A stretch of DNA of 64,000 nt from Cellulomonas sp. NTE-D12 (lineage in GTDB: Bacteria > Actinomycetota > Actinomycetes > Actinomycetales > Cellulomonadaceae), in the NCBI RefSeq assembly GCF_027923705.1, contig NZ_AP026442.1, positions 1,798,001 to 1,862,000 of the forward strand, read 5' to 3'. Numbering within the stretch: position 1 is the stretch's first letter; each line of letters opens with the position of its first letter. Below the pieces are notes generated by a model that was not told the origin of the DNA, made no database searches, and worked only from the letters and a program-made list of their open reading frames with translations. The position numbers and the translations under genes are program-made. Shown piece after piece: positions 28,483-36,619 of the stretch.

Positions 28483-30132
28483 CTAGCCGATCTCCGCCGC
28501 CGCGGACCGTCCCGCCGTCCGGCCCGAGAACAGGCAGCCGCCCAGGAACGTGCCCTCGAGCGCGTTGTAGCCGTGCATCCCGCCGCCGCCGAAGCCGCTG
28601 ACCTCGCCTGCGGCGTAGAGACCCGGGATCGGGACGCCGCCGCCGTCGAGGACCCGTCCGCTCAGGTCGGTGTGCAGCCCGCCGAGGGTCTTGCGCGTCA
28701 GGACGCTCAGCCGGACGGCGATCAGGGGGCCGGCGGCCGGGTCGAGCAGCCGGTGCGGGGCGGCGACGCGGATCAGCCGGTCGCCGCGGTAGCGCCGCGC
28801 GGCGCGGATCGCCGTGACCTGCGCGTCCTTGGAGAACGGGTTGTCCAGCTCGCGGTCGCGCGCCTCGACCAGGGCCTGCAGGCGGTCGAGGTCGATCAGC
28901 GGCGCGCCGACGAGCCGGTTCATCCCCGCCACGAGCCGCGGCAGCGTGTCGGCCACGACGAAGTCCTCGCCGTGCCGCAGGAACGCCTCGACCGGACCGG
29001 GCGTGCCGCGCCGCACGCGGGACAGCAGCAGGGGCAGGTCCTTGCCGGTCAGGTCCGGGTTCTGCTCGGAGCCGGAGAGGGCGAGCTCCTTCTCGATGAT
29101 CTTCCGCGTGAGGACGAACCACGAGTGGTCGTGGCCCCTGCTCCGCAGGTGCCGGAGCGTGCTCAGGGTGTCGAAGCCGGGGAAGCACGGCGCCGGCAGC
29201 CGGTTGCCCTCGGCGTCGAGCCAGAGGGACGACGGCCCGGGCAGGATGCGGATGCCGTGGTCGGCCCAGACGGGGTCCCAGTTGTGCAGACCCTCGGTGT
29301 AGTGCCACATGCGATCGGCGTTGATCACGGCGGCGCCGACGGCCGCACCGATCTGCAGCATCCGCCCGTCGACGTGCGCCGGCACGCCCGCGACCAGCTC
29401 GCGCGGCGGTGCGCCGAGGCGCTCCGGCCACATCCGGCGCACCAGGTCGAGGTTGCCGCCGATGCCGCCGGAGGCGACCACCACCACCTGCGCCTCGTAC
29501 GAGAAGCCACCGACCTCGACGCGGGACGACGGCCTGCCACGGCCGACGGACGACGCCTCGAGGACCGCACCGCTCACCCCCGTCACCGCGCCGTCGTGCG
29601 TCACCAGGGCGTCGACCCGGTGCCGGAAGCGCAGCTCCACCCGTCCGGCCGCGACGTGCTCGCGCACCCGCCTCTCGAACGGGTCCAGCACGCTCGGGCC
29701 CGTGCCCCAGGTGATGTGGAACCGCGGGACGGAGTTGCCGTGGCCCTCGGCCCGGCCGTCGCCTCGTTCCGCCCAGCCCACCACCGGGAAGAACCGCACG
29801 CCCATCGCCCGCAGCCACGCCCTCTGCTCCCCGGCGGCGAACTGCAGGTAGGCCTCCGCCCACCGGCGGGGCCAGTGGTCCTCGGGACGGTCGAACCCGG
29901 CGGAGCCGAACCAGTCCTGCCGGGCCAGCTCCAGCCGGTCCCGCACGCCCATCCGACGCTGCTCCGGGGTGTCCACCAGGAACAGCCCGCCGAGCGACCA
30001 GAACGCCTGACCACCCAGCGACTGCTCCGGCTCCTGGTCCAGCACCAGCACGCGCCTGCCGGCATCGGCCAGCTCGGCGGCGGCCACGAGCCCGGCGAGC
30101 CCGGCCCCCACGACGACGGCGTCGGCGTCCAC
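28483..30132 (-). CDS. FAD-binding dehydrogenase of the fumarate reductase/KstD type
   Basis: A 549-residue flavoprotein with FAD_binding_2 fold. The dinucleotide motif AVVVGAGLAGLVAAAELA is at residues 6-23, followed by DQEPEQSLGGQAFWSLGG, and the C-terminal FAD block is GGLHTDLSGRVLD...GLYAAGEVSGFGGGGMHG...LGGCLFSGRTAG. Relatives include 3-ketosteroid dehydrogenases and other flavin dehydrogenases. The substrate here is not known. The GTG at 30132 has GGGAG five bases upstream. A longer reading to 30612 would run through the divergent promoter and into the MFS gene. Confidence 0.87.
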   Translation of the reverse strand: MDADAVVVGAGLAGLVAAAELADAGRRVLVLDQEPEQSLGGQAFWSLGGLFLVDTPEQRRMGVRDRLELARQDWFGSAGFDRPEDHWPRRWAEAYLQFAAGEQRAWLRAMGVRFFPVVGWAERGDGRAEGHGNSVPRFHITWGTGPSVLDPFERRVREHVAAGRVELRFRHRVDALVTHDGAVTGVSGAVLEASSVGRGRPSSRVEVGGFSYEAQVVVVASGGIGGNLDLVRRMWPERLGAPPRELVAGVPAHVDGRMLQIGAAVGAAVINADRMWHYTEGLHNWDPVWADHGIRILPGPSSLWLDAEGNRLPAPCFPGFDTLSTLRHLRSRGHDHSWFVLTRKIIEKELALSGSEQNPDLTGKDLPLLLSRVRRGTPGPVEAFLRHGEDFVVADTLPRLVAGMNRLVGAPLIDLDRLQALVEARDRELDNPFSKDAQVTAIRAARRYRGDRLIRVAAPHRLLDPAAGPLIAVRLSVLTRKTLGGLHTDLSGRVLDGGGVPIPGLYAAGEVSGFGGGGMHGYNALEGTFLGGCLFSGRTAGRSAAAEIG

Positions 30133-30298
30133 ATCGCTCCCGGATGATCGACGGGTGTCCCGCCGCAAGGGTCGCCCGTGGCGGCGCAGCAGGCAACCGT
30201 CCCGCGTCCGTCTGCGTCGGCGGCTGGCGGCATGATGGGCGCCGCACCCGCCCGCACACCGTCCCACGGCCGCCGTTCCGTCAGCAGGGGAGCCCACC

Positions 30299-31570
30299 AT
30301 CACCGACAGCCAGCCGCGCGCGCCGCGGCCCGCCGCCGTCCCGGTGGTCGCCCGGCGCAGCATCCCGCACCCGTTCCGGGCCCTCCCGGCGGAGGTCGCC
30401 GTGCTGACGGCGGTCGCGTTCTCGGTCGCCCTCGGCTTCGGGATCGTCGCGCCCGCCATCCCGTTGTTCGCCAAGGGGTTCGGGGTCAGCAACGCCGCCG
30501 CCGGTGCCGTGGTCTCGGTGTTCGCCCTGGTGCGCTTCGTGTCCGCCCCGGCCGCCGGCAGGCTGGTGGACCACCTCGGGGAACGGTCGGTGCTGGCGGC
30601 CGGCATCGGCATCGTGGGCGTCTCGAGCCTGCTGGCGGGGCTCTCGGGCAGCTACCTGCAGCTGCTGGTGCTGCGCGGGGTCGGCGGCTTCGGCTCCGCC
30701 ATGTTCACCGTCTCGTCCTTCGCGCTCCTGCTGCGGGTGGTCGCCCCGGACCAGCGGGGCCGCGCCACCGGCGTCTACCAGACGGGGTTCCTGCTCGGCG
30801 GCATCGCCGGTCCCGCCTTCGGCGGCCCGCTGACCGCCTGGTCGCTGCGTGCGCCCTTCTTCGTCTACGCCGGGACCCTGCTGATCGCCGGGGGAGTGGC
30901 CACCGTCTTCCTGGCGCGCACCCCGTTGCGTGCGCACGAGGCAGCCGCGGGAACGGCGGAGCACGTGCCCACCGGTCTCGGCACCGCGCTGCGCAGCTCG
31001 GCCTACCGGGCCGCGGTCGTGAACAACTTCGCCGTCGGCTGGGCCGTCTTCGGTGTGCGGGCGTCGCTGGTCCCGGTGTTCGTCGTCGAAGGGCTGCGGC
31101 TCGGTGCCTCCTGGACCGGCGCCGGCCTGGTGGTGTCGGCGGTGGTGCAGGCGATCGTCCTGGTGCCGGCCGGTCGCCTGGTCGACAGCGGAGGGCGCCG
31201 GCCCTTCCTGCGCGCCGGTGCCGCGCTCGCGCTGGCTGCCGGGGTGGCGATGGCGTTCGCCGGTGGCGCGCCGCTGTTCCTGGCCGGGATGGCCCTGTAC
31301 GGCGCGGGGTCGGCGATGCTGGGCGTGTCGACCGCCGCCGTGGTGGGCGACGTGATCGGCGGTCGGGGCGGTACGCCGGTCGCCGCGTTCCAGATGGCCT
31401 CGGACGCCGGGGCTTTCGTCGGACCTCTCGCGGCCGGGGCGCTGGCGGACGCCGCCTCGTTCCGGGTCGCGTTCCTCGCCACGGCCGGCGTCTCCGCCCT
31501 GGCGCTGGTGGCCGGCCTCGTCATGCCCGAGACGCGCCGCGCCCGGCCGCCGACGGACGCCCCTGCCTGA
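30299..31570 (+). CDS. MFS transporter, possible ATC start
   Basis: A 12-helix major facilitator of about 410-424 residues. Motif A-like GRLVDHLGERSVLAAG lies in the loop between helices 2 and 3, RVVAPDQRGRATGVYQTGF matches the conserved loop after helix 4, and GRLVDSGGRRPFL is the second-half repeat. This fits the drug:proton antiporter type. The first conventional in-frame start is the GTG at 30344, which has no ribosome site. An ATC at 30299 follows AGGGGAG at the ideal distance and would give T-D-S-Q-P as following residues. I set the start there tentatively. Confidence 0.85.
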   Translation: MTDSQPRAPRPAAVPVVARRSIPHPFRALPAEVAVLTAVAFSVALGFGIVAPAIPLFAKGFGVSNAAAGAVVSVFALVRFVSAPAAGRLVDHLGERSVLAAGIGIVGVSSLLAGLSGSYLQLLVLRGVGGFGSAMFTVSSFALLLRVVAPDQRGRATGVYQTGFLLGGIAGPAFGGPLTAWSLRAPFFVYAGTLLIAGGVATVFLARTPLRAHEAAAGTAEHVPTGLGTALRSSAYRAAVVNNFAVGWAVFGVRASLVPVFVVEGLRLGASWTGAGLVVSAVVQAIVLVPAGRLVDSGGRRPFLRAGAALALAAGVAMAFAGGAPLFLAGMALYGAGSAMLGVSTAAVVGDVIGGRGGTPVAAFQMASDAGAFVGPLAAGALADAASFRVAFLATAGVSALALVAGLVMPETRRARPPTDAPA

Positions 31571-31597
31571 CGGGCACGGGTGCCACGTCGGCGTCGG

Positions 31598-32344
31598 TCA
31601 TCGGCCGGTGGCGTCCCGGCTCCCTGCGGCGTCCGTCGCGGGGTCCCGCAGGTAGCGCAGAAGCAGCATGTCGTCGGCCTGGAGGACGCTCGCCAGGTGC
31701 ATGCGGCGCGGTGTCTCCTCGGGGCCCACCGCGATGCGGCCGGCGTGCCCGCCCTCCAGGACGGGGCTGAGGGTGAGGCACAGCTCGTCGACGGCATCCG
31801 CCGCCAGGAAGGTGCCGAACAGGTGCGGGCCACCCTCGCAGAGCACCTGCAGCAGCCCGCGCTGCTCGAGCGCCCCGCGCAGCAGCCAGGGGTCGACCGC
31901 GCCGGAGCCGACCAGCACCACGTCGGCGACGGACGCCAGCTCGTCGCGCGCGTCCGGCGGCGCGGCGTCGTGGGTCAGCACGAGCGGGCGCACCGGCGCG
32001 TCGGTGAACACCGGGTGGGTGGGCGGCAGACCGAGTCGCGAGCTGACCAGGGCGAACGTCGGGTGCGGGGTCAGGCCGTGCTGCTCCCGCCAGCGGACGG
32101 CCTCGTCCTCGAGGCGCATCGCGCCGTAGCCCTCGTCGCGCAGCGTGCCGGCGCCGAGCAGGATCACGTCGGACAGCATCCGCAGCGTGTCGAACACGAG
32201 CTTGTCGTCGGCGTTGTTCAACCCGCCGGACAGACCGCCCTGGGTCGCCGACCCGTCGAGGCTCGCGATGAAGTTCATCCGCAGGTGCGGCCGGGTACGG
32301 TCCGCGACGGCGTAGCGGTCGAGGACGTCGTCACGGTTCAGCAT
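31598..32344 (-). CDS. RibD-C-type pyrimidine reductase family protein
   Basis: A 248-residue stand-alone reductase domain related to the RibD C-terminus. It shows RMNFIASLDGSATQGGLSGGLN, VILLGAGTLRDEGYGAMR, LCEGGPHLFGTFLAADAVDELCLTLSPVLEGG (quoted here as ECGGPHL-like block at 31804-31839), all typical of 5-amino-6-ribosylamino-uracil reductase relatives. No deaminase domain is attached. It lies nine bases downstream of the FolP2-like gene, so the pair probably acts in one pterin or flavin-type reduction. The true substrate is unproven. Confidence 0.85.
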   Translation of the reverse strand: MLNRDDVLDRYAVADRTRPHLRMNFIASLDGSATQGGLSGGLNNADDKLVFDTLRMLSDVILLGAGTLRDEGYGAMRLEDEAVRWREQHGLTPHPTFALVSSRLGLPPTHPVFTDAPVRPLVLTHDAAPPDARDELASVADVVLVGSGAVDPWLLRGALEQRGLLQVLCEGGPHLFGTFLAADAVDELCLTLSPVLEGGHAGRIAVGPEETPRRMHLASVLQADDMLLLRYLRDPATDAAGSRDATGR

Positions 32345-32353
32345 GCGCGCACC

Positions 32354-33259
32354 TCAGCGGTTGTGCCGGTGCTCCACCGGCTCCCGTCGGCCGAGCACCG
32401 CCTCGACCATGCGCACCGCGTCGACGGTGGCACGCACGTCGTGCGCCCGCACCACCCGCGCACCGTGCTCGACGCACCAGGCGGCGACGGCGAGCGACCC
32501 GGCCAGACGCTCGTCGGCCGGGCGACCGAGCGTCTCCCCGACGAAGTCCTTGCGGGACAGCGCGACGAGCGTCGGGCCGATCGCCGTGATCTCGTCCAGC
32601 CGCCGGGTCAGCTCCAGGGAGTGGCTCGTGTTCTTGTTCAGGTCGTGCCCGGGGTCGACGACGATCCGGTCCCGTGCCACGCCGTGCGCCACGGCGTGCG
32701 CGACGCGCTCCTGCAGGAAGGCAGCCACCTCGGCCACCACGTCCGCGTACTGCGGACGTGGCAGGTGCACGTGGGGCGCGGCCAGCGAGTGCGCGACGAC
32801 GACGGTCGCACCGGTGCGGGCCACGACGTCGAGCATCGCGTCGTCCCGCAGGCCGTTGGTGTCGTTGACCACGTCGGCACCGGCCTCGATCGAGGCGGCG
32901 GCGACCTCGGCCTGGGTGGTGTCGACGGAGATCACCACGTCGGACACCGCACGGATCGCGGCGACGACGGGCACGACGCGGTCGAGCTCCTCCGTGACGC
33001 CCACGGCAGGGGTGTCCGGCGAGAACGGGACACCACCGACGTCCACCCACGCCGCGCCCTCGGCCACCGCCCGCAGCGCCGCCTCCACGGCGGCCTCCAG
33101 GGCGAACGTCCGGCCGCGGTCGTAGAAGGAGTCAGGCGTGCGGTTGACGATGCCCATCACCGCGACGTGCGAGAGGTCCGGCGCTCGAGGCGTCCGCCGC
33201 CCTGGCGCGGGGGAGGCCGTCGGCTCGTCGGAGCTGTGGGTGGCCGTCGTCGTGGTCAT
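32354..33259 (-). CDS. Dihydropteroate synthase-like protein (FolP2 type)
   Basis: A 301-residue TIM-barrel protein with dihydropteroate synthase motifs in order: MGIVNRTPDSFYDRG, WVDVGGVPFSPDTP, VVNDTNGLRD, DPGHDLNKNTSHSLELTRRL, SRKDFVGETLGRPADERLAGSLA and RAHDV. Several positions deviate from classic FolP (MGILNVTPDSFSDGG and DIGGESTRPG), as in mycobacterial FolP2, for which synthase activity could not be shown. It should therefore not be taken as the folate enzyme. Its N-terminal 25 residues are low-complexity. It shares the upstream region with the SOS-box gene. Confidence 0.85.
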   Translation of the reverse strand: MTTTTATHSSDEPTASPAPGRRTPRAPDLSHVAVMGIVNRTPDSFYDRGRTFALEAAVEAALRAVAEGAAWVDVGGVPFSPDTPAVGVTEELDRVVPVVAAIRAVSDVVISVDTTQAEVAAASIEAGADVVNDTNGLRDDAMLDVVARTGATVVVAHSLAAPHVHLPRPQYADVVAEVAAFLQERVAHAVAHGVARDRIVVDPGHDLNKNTSHSLELTRRLDEITAIGPTLVALSRKDFVGETLGRPADERLAGSLAVAAWCVEHGARVVRAHDVRATVDAVRMVEAVLGRREPVEHRHNR

Positions 33260-33346
33260 CTCACCTGCACCTTAAGCCGCCGGTGGAGGGGAGCCCCGGA
33301 CCGCACGGTGACGTCCCGAGGCATGGACGCCACGCGAGGCCTCGTT

Positions 33347-33360
33347 CGAACACCTGTTCG
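33347..33360 (+). promoter_or_regulatory. LexA (SOS) box
   Basis: CGAAC-ACCT-GTTCG is a perfect match to the actinobacterial/Gram-positive LexA core CGAAC-N4-GTTCG. A possible -10 hexamer TACGCT follows at 33363-33368 and would start transcription at or next to the ATG at 33375. LexA bound here would block that promoter. Confidence 0.85.
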
Positions 33361-33374
33361 GGTACGCTGACGGC

Positions 33375-33722
33375 ATGACGGATCCGGAGGCGCGCCACGC
33401 ACCCGTGTCCGGCTCGCCGCGGAACCTCACCGCCTCGCGGGCGCCGCAGCAGCTGCCGGCACGCCTGGTCGCCAACCGTGACCTGCCGACCGCCGTCCCC
33501 GTGCGGCCGCAGGGGAACGTGCCGGTGATCGTGCGGATCGTGTGGTCGGACGGTGCCGAGGAGTGGCGCCCGGCGCGCGCGGTCCGATGGACGGCGACGC
33601 ACGTGATGGTCGCCTGGCGTGACGACGAGGCGAACCCCCGTTCCGAGCGGCACGAGTGGCTGAAGGCGGGTGACGTCGCGCGCTCGGTGAGCTGGTTGGT
33701 GCCGCCGGGCCGTCCGTCCTGA
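33375..33722 (+). CDS. SOS-controlled protein of unknown function
   Basis: A 115-residue protein with no recognised family. The first 45 residues are Ala/Pro/Arg-rich. The rest is beta-strand-like (VIVRIVWSDGAEEWRPARAVRW, cited as 33528-33593, then THVMVAWRDDE) and could be a small barrel such as an SH3-like domain. Conserved-looking tryptophans are frequent. The perfect LexA box 14 bases upstream of the ATG and the lack of room for a leader suggest a leaderless, DNA-damage-induced mRNA. It is not the DUF6504 protein of imuB-dnaE2 loci, and no mutasome gene is near. Confidence 0.8.
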   Translation: MTDPEARHAPVSGSPRNLTASRAPQQLPARLVANRDLPTAVPVRPQGNVPVIVRIVWSDGAEEWRPARAVRWTATHVMVAWRDDEANPRSERHEWLKAGDVARSVSWLVPPGRPS

Positions 33723-33862
33723 CCCGCGCCCGCGCCCACGCCGGACGGCCCCAGATCCGGTCTGCCCTGCTCTTGCGCACGCGCGCCGCCGGGGTTCGGA
33801 TGTACCCATTTCTCGTCCCGATGGTGGGACGGGTCCGTGTCGACTCTGATCGGGGAGAAGTC

Positions 33863-35410
33863 GTGCGCAGACTCTTGGCCTCATCCACAGCAACCCTCCT
33901 GGGCCTGGCAACCGCAGGCGCCGCGGTTCCGGCCGCCGGGCTGGCCGCCGTCGCCGGACCGGCGGTCGCACCGTTCGCCGTCGAGGCGCCGGACACGCCG
34001 GACGCGGCGACCGCTGCCGGCACCCCGCCGGCCTGCGTCTCGCCGGCACCCGTCAAGAAGTACGCCTACTACCACTGCAACACACCGGACCAGGTCCGAG
34101 CGGCGCACGGGCTCCCGCCGCTGACGGCATCGAGCACCGAGGGCGCCGGCCAGACGATCGTCCTGGTGGACGCCTACGGCAGCCCCACCGCGCAGCAGGA
34201 CCTGACCACCTTCGCCTCCACGTTCGGCGGTCCGACGCCGAAGTTCGAGCAGTGGTTCCCGCAGGGCCAGCCGGGGTTCCCGACCACGACGGTGAACGGC
34301 AACGGCAACTCGCAGTCGGGCCCGGCCGCGGCATCCGGCTGGGCCGGTGAGGCCACCCTCGACATCGAGTGGGCGTACGCACTGGCGCCGGCGGCGAACA
34401 TCGTGCTCCTGGCGACGCCGCCGGCGGAGACGCAGGGCGTGCCCGGCCTGCCGAACCTGATGAAGGCGATCGACGCCGCGGTCGACCGCTTCCCGGCCGG
34501 CACGGTCTTCTCGATGTCGTTCGGCACCGACGAGTCCGCCTTCGGCAGCCCGGCCGCCGCCCAGACGCAGTTCGCCCGGTTCGACGCGACGTTCGCGCGC
34601 GGTGAGGCCAAGGGCGACTCGTTCTTCGCGTCGGCGGGTGACGGCGGCTCGGTCGGCTACACACGGGCGCACCGGCAGACCGCCACGAGCCCCGACCCGC
34701 AGGTCTCGTACCCCAACGTCTCCCCGTACGTCACCTCGGTCGGCGGCACGCAGCTGCAGAACGGGTGGACGTGGAACCCCACGACCGACGTGCCGTACCT
34801 GGCCGACGGCAGCCAGAACCCCGCGTACTTCGGCTGGACCACCGGCGGCAGCACCGAGCCCGTCGACAACGAGAGCGCGACCGGCATGATCACGGGCGGG
34901 GGTCTGTCGACGGTGTACGCGCGGCCGGACTACCAGGCCGGGGTCGCGGGCGTCGTCGGCACCCATCGCGGTGTGCCGGACCTCGCCTGGAACTCGTCCG
35001 TCAACGGCGGTGTGCTGGTCTACACGTCCTTCTTCCCGGGCGTGAACCGCGTCGGCTGGCACGTGTACGGCGGCACCTCGGCGTCGTCGCCGCAGGCGGC
35101 GGCACTGACGGCCCTCGCCAACCAGCAGCGCATCGCGGCGAACAAGGCGCCGCTGGGCAACCTCAACCCCGTGATCTATGCGACGTCCTTCCCGCGGGCC
35201 ACGGCCTTCGCCGACGTGGTCGCGCACACCTACGGGACCACCCCGAGCGGTGTCCTGGACTCGAACCGGGTGTGGGACATCGGCGCCGACGGGGTCATCA
35301 CGCCTGGCCCGGTGCCGGGCTACGCGACGACGCCCGGGTACGACCTGACCACCGGCTGGGGTGTGCCGGCCGGCCCGTCGTACGTGTCCGCGCTGGTCGC
35401 AGCGCCGTAG
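33863..35410 (+). CDS. Secreted S53 (sedolisin-type) serine peptidase
   Basis: A 515-residue exported protease. It starts at a GTG with GGGGAGAAG upstream and a signal peptide (MRRLLASSTATLLGLATAG and a further Ala-rich stretch to about 37). The sedolisin catalytic residues are E163 and D167 in GEATLDIEWA and S406 in GGTSASSP. The oxyanion region is SMSFGTDES and the C-terminus has the Ca-site-like DLTTGWGVPAG. Family members usually carry a propeptide of about 180 residues. Here the catalytic domain begins about 60 residues after the signal peptide, so the propeptide is missing or minimal. Confidence 0.88.
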   Translation: MRRLLASSTATLLGLATAGAAVPAAGLAAVAGPAVAPFAVEAPDTPDAATAAGTPPACVSPAPVKKYAYYHCNTPDQVRAAHGLPPLTASSTEGAGQTIVLVDAYGSPTAQQDLTTFASTFGGPTPKFEQWFPQGQPGFPTTTVNGNGNSQSGPAAASGWAGEATLDIEWAYALAPAANIVLLATPPAETQGVPGLPNLMKAIDAAVDRFPAGTVFSMSFGTDESAFGSPAAAQTQFARFDATFARGEAKGDSFFASAGDGGSVGYTRAHRQTATSPDPQVSYPNVSPYVTSVGGTQLQNGWTWNPTTDVPYLADGSQNPAYFGWTTGGSTEPVDNESATGMITGGGLSTVYARPDYQAGVAGVVGTHRGVPDLAWNSSVNGGVLVYTSFFPGVNRVGWHVYGGTSASSPQAAALTALANQQRIAANKAPLGNLNPVIYATSFPRATAFADVVAHTYGTTPSGVLDSNRVWDIGADGVITPGPVPGYATTPGYDLTTGWGVPAGPSYVSALVAAP

Positions 35411-35445
35411 CACCGCCGCCGGCTCCCGGCCGGATCGCATGGCAC

Positions 35446-35490
35446 CGCCGCGGGCGGCGTCGAGGAACGAACTCGGCGCCGCCCGCGGCG
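35446..35490 (+). terminator. Very stable terminator hairpin after the S53 peptidase
   Basis: A 19-base stem (14 GC pairs, then TCGAG against CTCGG with one wobble) closes a 7-base loop GAACGAA at 35465-35471. It lies 35 bases after the peptidase stop. Confidence 0.85.
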
Positions 35491-35620
35491 TCGTGCGCCA
35501 CCCCCCGCCGATCCGCGCGCTGCCCCCGGTGAGCGCGCCCGAGATCCTGTCCGCCGGTCTGGCGACGCGTGGCGGACGGGGGCAGGCTCGGAGCGTCGGC
35601 ACTGGGAGCGGAGGCGCGAC

Positions 35621-36619
35621 GTGCAGGCGTGGGTGGTGCAGCGACCAGGCCCGATGTCGTCCGGACCCCTGGTGCGTGCGACCGTGCCGGACCCGGAGCC
35701 CGGCGACGGGCAGCTGCGGGTCCGGGTCGAGGCCTGCGGCGTGTGCCGGACCGACCTGCACCTCGCCGAGGGCGATCTGGCGCCGCGCCGGCCGAGGACG
35801 GTCCCCGGCCACGAGGTGGTCGGTGTCGTCGACGCCCTCGGTCCCGGTACCCGTCGGTTCGCCGTCGGCGACCGCGTGGGCATCGCGTGGTTGCGGGCCA
35901 CGTGCGGCCGGTGCCGCTGGTGCCGGTCCGGCCGCGAGAACCTCTGCCCGGACGCACGCTTCACCGGCTGGGACGCCGACGGCGGGTTCGCCTCGCACGC
36001 CCTGGTCGGCGAGGACTTCGCCTACCGGCTCCCGCGGGACGTGCCCGCACCGGACCTCGCGCCGCTGCTCTGCTCCGGGATCGTCGGCTACCGCGCCCTG
36101 CGCCGCGCCACGCTGCCACCCGGCGGACGCCTGGGCCTCTACGGGTTCGGCGCCTCGGCGCACCTGGTCGCGCAGCTGGCCCTCGCACAGGGCGCCGAGG
36201 TCCACGTGATGACGAGGTCGGAACCGGACCGCGAGCTCGCGCGGCAGCTCGGCGCGACCTCGGTGCAGGGCGCCGCCGACGCTGCTCCCGTGCCGCTGGA
36301 CGCGGCGATCCTGTTCGCCCCGGTCGGCACGCTCGTCCCGCCCGCGCTCCGGGCGCTCGACCGCGGCGGCGTGCTGGTGCTCGCGGGCATCCATCTGAGC
36401 GACGTCCCCGGCCTGGTGTACGAGCGCGAGCTGTTCTACGAGAAGGAGGTCCGTTCCGTCACGGCGAACACCCGGGCCGACGGCGAGGAGCTGCTGCGTC
36501 TGGCGCACGCCCTCCGCATCCGGCCTCGCACCACGGTGCGACCCATGGACGAGGCGGCCGACGTGCTGGCCGATCTCGCGGCCGACCGGTACGCCGGCGC
36601 GGCGGTGCTGGTGCCGTGA
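35621..36619 (+). CDS. Zinc-dependent alcohol dehydrogenase family protein
   Basis: A 332-residue medium-chain dehydrogenase. Catalytic zinc ligands are C42 in [10 protein letters not shown] and H64 in PGHEVVG. Structural zinc ligands are C95, C98, C101 and C109. The cofactor fold has [17 protein letters not shown], of the GxGxxA type. The overall pattern fits the AdhP/AdhA-like group of aldehyde-alcohol enzymes using NAD(P). The start is a GTG at 35621. The stop overlaps the CYTH-CHAD gene (GTGA), so the two are translated together although no shared pathway is known. Confidence 0.92.
   Translation: MQAWVVQRPGPMSSGPLVRATVPDPEPGDGQLRVRVEACGVCRTDLHLAEGDLAPRRPRTVPGHEVVGVVDALGPGTRRFAVGDRVGIAWLRATCGRCRWCRSGRENLCPDARFTGWDADGGFASHALVGEDFAYRLPRDVPAPDLAPLLCSGIVGYRALRRATLPPGGRLGLYGFGASAHLVAQLALAQGAEVHVMTRSEPDRELARQLGATSVQGAADAAPVPLDAAILFAPVGTLVPPALRALDRGGVLVLAGIHLSDVPGLVYERELFYEKEVRSVTANTRADGEELLRLAHALRIRPRTTVRPMDEAADVLADLAADRYAGAAVLVP

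Noticed and set aside
33814..33831. CGTCCC-N6-GGGACG dyad before the S53 peptidase as an operator
   Set aside because: A 6-base arm of this composition is expected by chance in such GC-rich sequence, and no regulator consensus fits.
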